Position numbers and translations under genes: made by a program. The notes under the pieces are model-generated. The model searched no databases. It saw only the letters and a program-made list of their open reading frames with translations, and was not told where the DNA came from. Of a stretch of DNA of 64,000 nucleotides, positions 56,232 to 64,000 are shown in pieces. Source of the stretch: Hermatobates lingyangjiaoensis (Eukaryota; Arthropoda; Insecta; Hemiptera; Hermatobatidae); NCBI GenBank assembly GCA_026182355.1, contig JAPFBL010000068.1:2001001-2065000 (forward strand), in the 5' to 3' direction. How positions within the stretch are numbered: the stretch's first letter is position 1; each line of letters begins with the position of its first letter.

Positions 56232-59200
56232 GTCTATGACACAGAGACTATGCAATATATTTGTTTGTCCGACACCACTTTTACATAGGTGTAACGTCTT
56301 TTAGAGGCTCTACATCGGGTGGAAGAGCAGTTCGTTAACTAATATGGGTCGCAACACCCTTCCAAATGTTAACATAATCAATGTTTGCTAACATGGATGA
56401 TCTAACCCTAACTGTTGTTTCCATCAGGGCTATGGCGGTTGGCATAATCATTTGGTTTTAAAAAAATAATCTTTTAGTAAAACTAAAAAATGCAATGCCC
56501 TTCGTCAAGGAGATTTATCATATAATTTTTTCTTCATTATTATCATAATTATGTATCTATCCAATAACTGTTGTAGTACTAAAAACTCATAATTTCCTTT
56601 TGCTATAAAAATGTGTATTTTTTAAAGTTACGGTTATTTTGAAACATAAGGCATAAATTTGATTGGAAGACTCAGACATTTGGCTGGTATATTCTCTCGA
56701 TGATATTTCGTCGCCGGGACAATTTTCACAAAAAATAAAAAAATGTTCCTAAAATGTATTAAAAACATTTTTAGTCAAATGGAACAACATTTGTTTTAAT
56801 AATTAAAAAGTGTTCGTTCAAAGACAAATGGCTTGCCTTTTGATTGTTTTCACTCTCACCATTTCATTCCCTTATAAATGTCTTTGTTCATTTAATATGT
56901 TCTTTATTTGTCCATCTTCTATAAATTATCTTCTTTTTGAAAGATACTTCTCGTTTTCAAGAAGATTAAAAAAGTTTTTCAGATTTTTTTTATAAAGAAA
57001 TAAGACATCAATCTTTTATCACTATATGCAATGTAATAGTTTTAAACTAACATCACGGATTTGTTTGAATAAATGTTTACTTCAGTAATGGTTTTAATAA
57101 TAGAAAAATATGTTTGTTTCTTTAGTAACGCTGTGTTTTTACAGGTATAAATTTATATGACTATAACAATCTAATAGTTATAACCTTGTAACTTAATTAG
57201 TGATTTATTTAACTTCAGTAATAATGCTTATTAAAAAATAATCAGAAAAAGATATGGCTTATCAAATCTAATAGGTTCAAATAAAAATGTTTACAATTGA
57301 ACTTAATGACAAAATTTTATCTATAATATATTTATTAAACATAAATGAATAATTCTTATATAATTAAACAAAAACGTATATTATACCATGCCTGGCTGTT
57401 TATAACATTGCTAGTAATGAGTAATTTAATATATTTTTTCCTAAATAACAGTAAACCAGTCCCATTACATAACTGTTTTACAGGTATATGTAATTATATC
57501 TTTAGATGCTATATTCACATTTTGTGGCAAATTTTTAAACACTAAGTATCTACATTAGTTTTAAGATTATTATTTATTTCTTTTTTAAAAAAAATTTTAG
57601 TTCAAAGAATTTATTCAATAAAGTTATTATTTATTACTTATTTCCAAATGTTAACCTATTATTAAACGTTTAGGTAAAATTTGTGCAGGTAGAGTGGTAG
57701 GCCTGTAAAATAACTGAATAATCTTAAGACAGACAAACAAGTTTGCGGAAGGTTCATCTAATACTGATGAAGTTCCTGAGAATTTCTTCAAGTGGTAAGT
57801 ACAATGTTCAATTGATGTTTGTTGTAATTTCGCTAAATTCTTTTTAGAACAAGCTAAATTCTGTGAAAAAAGTCGTTATTTTAAGTTCTTTTTATTCTAA
57901 AAATGTCATATATATAAGTAGGACTTTATCCTATAGTTTATGAAAGTTTAACTGGAAGAAAAAAGAAATGTGTAAATTGTAGACTTTCACAGGGTCTGAG
58001 GAGTGTTCTACGAAGTCAAGTTGAAATCAGGTTCGAAGGGAAAAGATTCCCTTCTCTTTGAATTCTAAGAATCAAAATGCACTCTTAATCACAGCATTAG
58101 TTCATTCATTTCTAACTTATTCAACGCTCTTTACTTTATACAAATCTCAGTTTAGAGAATTACAAAGTTTAAGTTATTTTTTGCATTATATGCACAAATA
58201 AAAGAAATATTATAGTGATAATATCACAAAATAAATTCCATGTAGTATATAAATGAAAATCCAACAATTCCCATGATTATTATACTCGTAACCTTTATAA
58301 AACTATAACCTTTCCTTGTTATCGATATTAGTACATCACTGACTTTGGCTTATAAAGCTAATGATTAAGAAATTAAAAAACAAAACACATATGTTATTAG
58401 TATATACTAATCATTAGTATACAAAACACACAAATTAACTATGGTTAGTTTGAAGATTCCTTGGTAATAAATGAAATTACCTATAGACAAGGAGTTTATT
58501 CCTCTCCGATTATGAACTTCTTTCGCTGATGGATGATTTTCTCAGGCCATTTGGTTTAGTTGATATCCACTTCGTTATCCATTGGAACAAAATGTATGTG
58601 CATTGAGATTCTTTAACTTTTTTTTATCTTATAAGTAATGTAGTTTATACATAGCATCAGATGTACTTTCATAGACGTAAACACATTTTAACTATAATGT
58701 TCAATTTGCCTTTATGCCATTATTATTTCAATTAAATAGAATTTCATTTATAAAATAACTTGATTAAAAAAGAATTTGATAATGTTTGAAATTGAGTTTG
58801 TTCTTTATAAAGGTGGGACGCTCTTGTAACATGTCTTCAAAGTTAAATTGCGGTCAAAGGTCGACCTCTTATAAACAAGGTTTCTAAACGGGTTTTATTT
58901 ATCTTCCAGCAATTTATTCGATATGTTTAAGTAATTGTGAAATAAAATTAGAAACTTTCTCTTCTTTTTAATTTATTACAGTTAGCCGAAAAGTAACATT
59001 TCCTTTTCAATAATGAACATATATGAACAACTGTTATCCAACTGTAGCGCAAAACTTATTTCAATGGAATGGAAGTTCAATGAATAATCTATAAGAATTG
59101 GGTGTTTGTTTGTATGTCTGTCTATCACTATAGGAATTCCTAAATGTCAACCAATTTGAAGTGAACATTTTGGTTGGTTTTGGTAATTAGTCAGTTTAAC

Positions 59201-59260
59201 GGTTGGTACTTCCTGTGTATGCTACGAATATCAATCATGATTTCTTTTCTTTACCTAATA
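56232..59260. other. Long AT-rich stretch without a supported gene
   Basis: Short frames only (56810-56995, 57345-57545), all rich in Phe, Ile and Lys. No repeats with a second copy were noticed. Confidence 0.45.
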
Positions 59261-59263
59261 TTT

Positions 59264-59465
59264 ATATCTTATAATATTTTTTAGGGTTTAGGTCTTATGA
59301 TTGAAACTACTGTCTCGCAGACGTTTCGACATATATTTATATCTTCTTCAGGACTATAACATGTTCATTTTACAATTAGCGCTATTAATTAATAGTGATA
59401 ATTAGTAAACTACACCAGTAGTTTCAATTATAAGACCTAAACCCTCAAAAATCTTATAACAACAT
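59264..59465. repeat. Foldback repeat, family G
   Basis: Arms 59266-59312 (TTATAATATTTTTTAGGGTT, TAGGTCTTATGATTGAAAC) and 59417-59463 (AGTTTCAATTATAAGACC, TAAACCCTCAAAAATCTTAT) are imperfect complements with a loop of about 100 bases. On the minus strand the loop reads CTGAAGA (59345-59351), an A, stem GATATA/TATGTC, then GAAACGTCTGCGAGAC, where GTCT/AGAC could form the next helix. There is no (TA)n at the ends. Confidence 0.75.
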
Positions 59466-59800
59466 ATCATTAATAACCCACCAGCTCTGTATTGCTAAGT
59501 TTGTAATTTTGTTTCCTGTAATAAGTTTGTCTGAAACTGTAAAAGTTATAATTCATAAAAGATCTAATAAATATCAATATATTGATATCAATATATCCAG
59601 GTCAAAGTATTTTACAAATGAACAACTTTACAAAAGGGAAAATATGGAAACACATATTCAATTAGAGAATTGACAATCTACAAGTCTTATTTCAAACATT
59701 TTTTTTCTACGGTGTTATCAACATCAAATTCATCAAAACCTGTAAAAAAGAAAAATTCTGTTTTCTCCTCTACTTAATCGGACCCTACAGGCATAACCTA
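59466..59800. other. AT-rich stretch without a gene
   Basis: Contains the palindrome-like ATATCAATATATTGATATC AATATAT at about 59576-59600. No gene. Confidence 0.4.
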
Positions 59801-59803
59801 TGC

Positions 59804-59900
59804 CACTGGTTCCCAAAGAGTGTCTGCAGACCTCCAGAATTCTGTAAAAAAATGTAGGGTCTCCACAACATCGTTTTTAAAAACATTTCTTTTGTTAAAT
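59804..59900 (+). mobile_element. hAT-type transposon end, decayed
   Basis: CACTGGTTCCCAAAGAGTG followed by TCTGCAGACCTCCAGAATTC matches the common hAT start CAGTGGTTCCCAAAGGGTG and the GTCTGCGGACC block found right behind it in many hAT families. No far end was identified. Confidence 0.5.
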
Positions 59901-61155
59901 AAAGAACTCCATAGAAAAAATTGTAACTGTAACAGTTAGATATCTGTACGTTTAAATGTTTTTAATTATGAGGTGAAAAAGGAGTCAGGCAGCAAAGATG
60001 GTAGCGTCCGTCAACCTTTGTTCTGAATCTCCCGTTCTATTCAAAGAACTCAAACACAAAGTTATTTTTGTTGTATTTGCTATTTATTATTAGTTTTTGT
60101 TAGTATGATAATGTTAATATTAATAATAAAAACTATCAGAAAATAAAAAAAGGTAGCGTTAAAGTAAAATATATTTGATAGAGCTTTCTCCCCCAGTATT
60201 TCATATTTCACTGAGGCTGCAGCGTTCCAAATCTTTTTGTCGCTCCGATGTGCCAGCTTGTGAGTTGTGGTCCTCCCCTACCCCACTGGCTGATTGATAA
60301 ACTCGGGATTTAACGAAATTCCATATCTAAGTGTATCCAGCCTGTCGTTTCAATTCAATAACCCTATGAAAATGCCTTACTGGTACAAATGAAAACTTTA
60401 ATTTACAAATCAGTTCAAAACATAGGCATTTTTCAAATTTTGATATTGGAATATGTCAGAGAATTCAAATAAGCATTCACATTATAGAATCTAACCAAAT
60501 TGTTGACTTAATTTTGAAAAAAATACGAGAAGGTAGAGTTATTTACTACTTTAGCGAAATTTCTCCTTCGAATGCGATAAAATTCAGCTAATCAAGAACA
60601 ATGAATGTGTTGATTGTTATTAGAATTTTAAAGGAACAAGTATTCTGACATACGCACGCTGGTGTCATCAAGAAATGATACAGTGTCTAAAAATCCCTAA
60701 TATTGTAACATTTTTTAACCATGATCGTTACTATGTATATTATTATTAAAATAAGAAATGAACACGTGTATGTTAATTTTAAATCGGCACATTTGGAACA
60801 TTTCAAAAGAGCTCATTAAAATCACTTCACACTTTTTGAAAAATATATTAAATCCTAATAAATCTGTTTGGCTGCAGAGTCTGAGAAGAGTTTTCAAAGA
60901 TACTGTAAAAAGACGCAACAAGTAGAACAGTTAGGTATTATATTCTATTACATTTTTCGTTTTTAGGGCAATATAGCCTTTTAAAATGTCAAAAGTTCTT
61001 GATTTTTTCTTCTAATATAAATTTTAGATTGACGCCATTTAAAAACTAAATGTTAGAATTATTAAAAATAAATTTTAAAACTTTCTAATAATTTTAGTTC
61101 CGGTAAAAAAAATGCTCTCTAAAAATACATCACGAGTAATAAAGAGGATATTTCA
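59901..61155. other. Stretch with a diverged repeat, no gene
   Basis: 60350-60480 resembles 2430-2560 (see there). 60180-60310 is GC-richer with no recognised content. No gene supported. Confidence 0.35.
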
Positions 61156-61158
61156 TAG

Positions 61159-61416
61159 GTTAATATTTCCCAAATACTATACGGGATAGTAATATTTCCC
61201 AAAGACTTACTACAGACGGGACAAAAAGGACAACGAATGAACATACAGGAACAAATAGAAATATATAAACATAAAATGACAGACAATATAATCAATGAAC
61301 AAACAAACCACCAAACCGACATTTTAACAAAACCACTAATAACATTTAAAAGACGACACAAGGAACTAGAAATAGATAATGAAATAAGGAATAAAAGAAA
61401 AAAACATAACAATTAA
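61159..61416 (+). pseudogene. Probable Penelope-like element fragment, C-terminus
   Basis: An open frame of 85 codons ends at TAA 61414-61416 and encodes GQKGQRMNIQEQIEIYKHK, then NIINEQTNHQTDILTKP and a basic tail RNKRKKHNN. The order KG..MN..EQ.EIYKH...NEQ is what I recall from the extreme C-terminus of GIY-YIG Penelope-like proteins. The 5' part is disturbed by a local duplication of AATATTTCCCAAA (61162 and 61192), and the rest of the protein is missing. Directly downstream lies terminal-repeat-like sequence with a hammerhead-like box. By-eye assignment. Confidence 0.45.
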
Positions 61417-61640
61417 AGAAATAGAAAAAAAAAATTACCTACACACACAACACTGATTACACAATGTAAATACTATATATAGGTAGGTTATAGGAAAACA
61501 ACACTCACAGTCAGTTAGGTGCTCTTGAAGATGGGATCCAGGCGGACCCGAAACCGGTCGAGCTTTACAGAGACTTTACGAGGTATGACGGAATGTATTA
61601 TTACTAATTCTGTATTATAACTCTTTTCGGCTGTAGTAGG
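61417..61640 (+). repeat. Probable Penelope 3' terminal repeat with hammerhead-like box
   Basis: After the stop codon comes an A-rich stretch, then GTTAGGTGCTCTTGAAGATG, GGATCCAGGCGGACCCGAAA and CCGGTCGAGCTTTACAGAG. TTGAAGA (61525-61531), stem GGG(A)TCC/GGACCC and GAAAC (61550-61554) follow the hammerhead layout with U in place of the first core C. A fragment of the same repeat lies at 20450-20560. Confidence 0.45.
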
Positions 61641-61702
61641 AGTTTATTCATCAGATGATGTAGTCTGTATTTAGACTACAAAGATTTGGATACACACCCA
61701 GC

Positions 61703-61705
<3 letters not shown>

Positions 61706-61771
<66 letters not shown>
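61706..61771 (+). repeat. Compound microsatellite (CT)n(CA)n(TA)n
   Basis: Three dinucleotide tracts in a row at about 61706-61735, 61736-61751 and 61752-61771, ending where the family C foldback starts. Confidence 0.9.
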
Positions 61772-61772
<1 letters not shown>

Positions 61773-61975
61773 CAAAACTATATTTATCGGGACTCGGTCA
61801 GTTCTTCAGATTCAAATTAAACTCTCATTGCCAACGTTTCGGTCTTTATTTAAAACCTTTTTCATAGGCCTTGATTTGAATGAGAGTTTAATTTGAAGCT
61901 GAAGAACTGACCGAGTCCAGATAAATATAGTTTTGTTTCTATTCCACGGTCGATACTTTTATCAATATTTATATA
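61772..61975. repeat. Foldback repeat, family C
   Basis: The left arm 61772-61832 (ACAAAACTATATTTATCGGG, ACTCGGTCAGTTCTTCAG, TTCAAATTAAACTCTCATT) pairs with the right arm at about 61880-61936. The loop keeps CAACGTTTCGGTCTTTATTT and CCTTTTTCATAGGCC. The outer right terminus, TTTCTATTCCACGGTCGATA, is followed by a (TA)n-like end at 61967-61981. Confidence 0.8.
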
Positions 61976-61979
61976 TATA

Positions 61980-62070
61980 TACGCATTCTCACATACACAT
62001 ACACGCACACTCACTCATACATACATACACATGCACTCATTCACACACACACACAAACACATACACACAA
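61980..62070 (+). repeat. CA-rich simple repeat
   Basis: Imperfect CACACA, CATACA and CACTCA units over about 90 bases. The 73-codon His/Thr-rich frame across it is a by-product. Confidence 0.8.
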
Positions 62071-62080
62071 TATATCAAAG

Positions 62081-62156
62081 AAACATCAAAAGTGGTCTCA
62101 GGGCGCCAGAAAACGTGTAAATCCGCCAAAATCTCTAACCAATTTTTTCAATGATT
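62081..62156 (+). repeat. Short dispersed repeat U, copy 2
   Basis: AACATCAAAAGTGGTCTCAG, GGCGCCAGAAAACGTGTAAA and TCCGCCAAAATCTC match 11394-11466. Confidence 0.45.
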
Positions 62157-62740
62157 TCGATTCGTTGCTTATAGTGAAATAATAGGTCGTCTTTATGTTG
62201 AGCTTACTATTATTTTATGCTAAATTTTGTTTCTAATTTTAGTTGTTATTTTTATATAAGTTTTTTTTTAATGAAAGATTTATAACTGTTTTACACATTT
62301 GTCTTTCAATTCGTTTGTAGGTACGTTCATTGTACGAGAAGGCTCGACTATAATCGCATGATTAGCTGGTTCATTCATCCTCCAGAGTCACCTAGGCAGG
62401 CTTAATATTCTGTCAGGAGTTATTTTTATCCCATTATACCAGTCAGTCATTTTACAAGTCATTTTTTATAACATTTCAATGCTTTTTTCTTTGCTTGTCT
62501 CTAGTGTGTTTCTTTACCGTTACTATTTTTTCCAATGTTCTATGGTGTTTCTTTGTTGCTTCTATTTGACTTGAGTCTTAGTATAAGTGCAGGCATTGCA
62601 CTCCAGACCGCCCTCAAAGTAGAAATCCGTTGAACACTCAAAAGAGACATATTCGTATGTAATGCACTCTACTTAAATTAATAACTATTAAATAAAAAAT
62701 GATTTTTATTTATTTACATTGTGGGTTTTTTTTTGTAGAA
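62157..62740. other. Stretch without a gene
   Basis: Nothing recognised apart from a GC-richer patch near 62330-62410. Confidence 0.4.
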
Positions 62741-62744
62741 ATAT

Positions 62745-63302
62745 GAAGTGCCGTCTTTTTCCGAAAATAAGACACTATCTTACTTTCTTTTTGTGTCCAA
62801 AATACGTACAAAGGCTTATTTCCGGAGGAGGGCTTCAAATGCAATAAGTAGATTAATATACTTTTATTTAATATTTATTTAAATACAGATATTTAAATTT
62901 AATTTCAGTGATGTCTTCTTGAACATCGTCAATAAATTATCAAATTTTGAATTCCGTTTTGATTCCTCCAAATCTATTTCCCGTAGAGTCATTGGTCCGA
63001 ATCTCTAATGTCTTGTAATAGCTACCGTTAAATGAATACTTCCTGCCTTAGTAGCCTGCTTGAAACCAACTGTGGAGGTAAATAAGGAATTTCTCGGAAT
63101 ATTCTGTTCTAAAGAATTCTCTGAAACATTAGGACAGTTAGAGAGACCTAATCAATTCAACAGCATTTTTTAACGAATTATATTTTTCACATTATTTTAA
63201 CGAATTATATTTTACATATTATTTTAACAAGGGCTCATTTTCGGGGGAAAGCTTGAATTCTAAATGTCTCGAAAATTACGCTAAGGTTTATTTTCGGACA
63301 AA
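62745..63302. repeat. Possible MITE with AATAAGAC-type ends
   Basis: The left part has CCGAAAATAAGACACTATC and AGGCTTATTTCCGGAGGAG; the right part has GGCTCATTTTCGGGGGAAAG and TAAGGTTTATTTTCGGACAA. Words like GAAAATAAGACA with TTATTTTCGGGG are known from small DNA-transposon derivatives in many animals. The right and left parts look like two ends or two copies; the limits are uncertain. Confidence 0.4.
63172..63230 (+). repeat. Two-copy tandem repeat of about 28 bp
   Basis: TTTTTTAACGAATTATATTT, then CACATTATTTTAACGAATTA, then ACATATTATTTTAAC shows a 28-29 bp unit present twice. Confidence 0.7.
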
Positions 63303-64000
63303 GATGATAATAATTATCTTTTTCTATATCGTCAATAGATTAATGAATGACTTTTAAGATACAAAGGAGTTCCACTCATTCTAACACCATAACATTTGAA
63401 AGATATTGACTTCATTTTCCTTTAGGAACGCAAAGTGTTGCATATTTTTAACTTTACCTATTCAAGTTTATCAGATTAGGTCTTTTTAATGAGTAGTCCA
63501 GCTTCGAGTGTAACTGTATGTCCTTACTGACTATTACATTTCTTATTTACTTACCTTACATACTCTTAACTTACATTTACTTAATGATATGTCCGTACTG
63601 GTACTCGTAAAGATTTGTATTCCAATAAACTAGTGTATATAAAATGTAATACTCCCCATGCAGAGTTTGCTCCGATATGAGTCACTCTAAATTGAAATGA
63701 AATGTGTCAAATAACAAATAAGCCACTATTTTCGTCTCTAGGACCACAGCAAACAGCACCGAAAGTGAAATCCGTTCTAGTCGCCTTCTTCTATAGTCAA
63801 ACAGGACATATCATTCAGAGAAATCCTGGCTGAAATTAAGCGTTTTATATTTGTTTCTACCGACCAGAGGTATTAACTTTGATGTAACTAAATCAAAATA
63901 TTATAAAAAAAAGTCGTGAATTAATTTTAATTTCTTAATAAGACGAAACAGTAAAAAAACAAAACAATAATTAAAAAAATAAAGTAAAACAAAATAATTT
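63303..64000. other. AT-rich stretch without a gene
   Basis: No supported feature up to the window end. Confidence 0.4.

Noticed and set aside
58850..58870. Nuclear-receptor half-sites (AGGTCA-like), also at 43447 and 55315
   Set aside because: Six-base words are expected by chance and no spacing rule or nearby promoter supports them.
1..64000. CRISPR array, operons, bacterial-type terminators or ribosome binding sites
   Set aside because: The sequence is eukaryotic. The only regular array (37.43 kb) has a contiguous 39-bp unit without spacers.

Overview
The window is a stretch of invertebrate nuclear genome. It is very A+T-rich, has no long open reading frames, no bacterial-type gene packing, one spliced-looking host exon with a downstream AATAAA, and a heavy load of eukaryotic mobile-element debris: mariner, hAT, Penelope-like, Ty1/copia, probable LINE, a 5S-rRNA-derived SINE and many foldback repeats tied to (TA)n microsatellites. 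The mix fits a mollusc, an arthropod or a similar invertebrate. I saw nothing that fixes the phylum, and the common octopus tRNA-type SINE was not noticed.

Host genes are scarce. The best one is a last exon on the + strand at 34162-34409, resembling the C-terminus of the KIAA1143/DUF4604 family, with a poly(A) signal at 34545-34550. A weaker candidate is a minus-strand terminal exon at 48611-48755 encoding one membrane segment. The remaining short open frames have no recognisable content and are treated as chance.

The rest is repeats. 1-9.5 kb is mostly featureless AT-rich DNA with fragments of a repeat here called family T. A 5S-derived SINE lies at 9.56 kb. 19-25.4 kb is a nest of foldback elements (families A, B and C), including two near-perfect palindromes. 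26.5-27.1 kb is a polypyrimidine tract. 28-30.5 kb has foldback D and family T. 32-33.2 kb has a Penelope-like GIY-YIG fragment. 37.43-37.9 kb is a 39-bp minisatellite of 12 units. 39-41 kb has more foldbacks and a second 5S SINE. 43.2-43.9 kb has a possible Penelope N-terminal fragment beside a family A foldback. 45.0 kb has a broken copia RNase H. 49.1-50.3 kb has a third 5S SINE next to the longest family T copy. 52.7 kb has a possible LINE reverse-transcriptase scrap. 53488-54393 is a complete-ended but internally deleted mariner. 56-60 kb holds hAT ends and foldback G. 61.1-62.1 kb has a probable Penelope C-terminus followed by long-terminal-repeat-like sequence and foldback C.

The most interesting pattern is that several foldback families with otherwise different sequences carry the same short box: CTGANGA (N any base), a small hairpin, then GAAA. 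This is the layout of a hammerhead ribozyme core, and the same foldbacks sit beside Penelope-like coding fragments, a retroelement class known to carry hammerhead motifs. I infer that many of these hairpins are decayed Penelope terminal repeats. The boxes seen here usually have one extra base before the hairpin and no clear cleavage site, so activity is doubtful.
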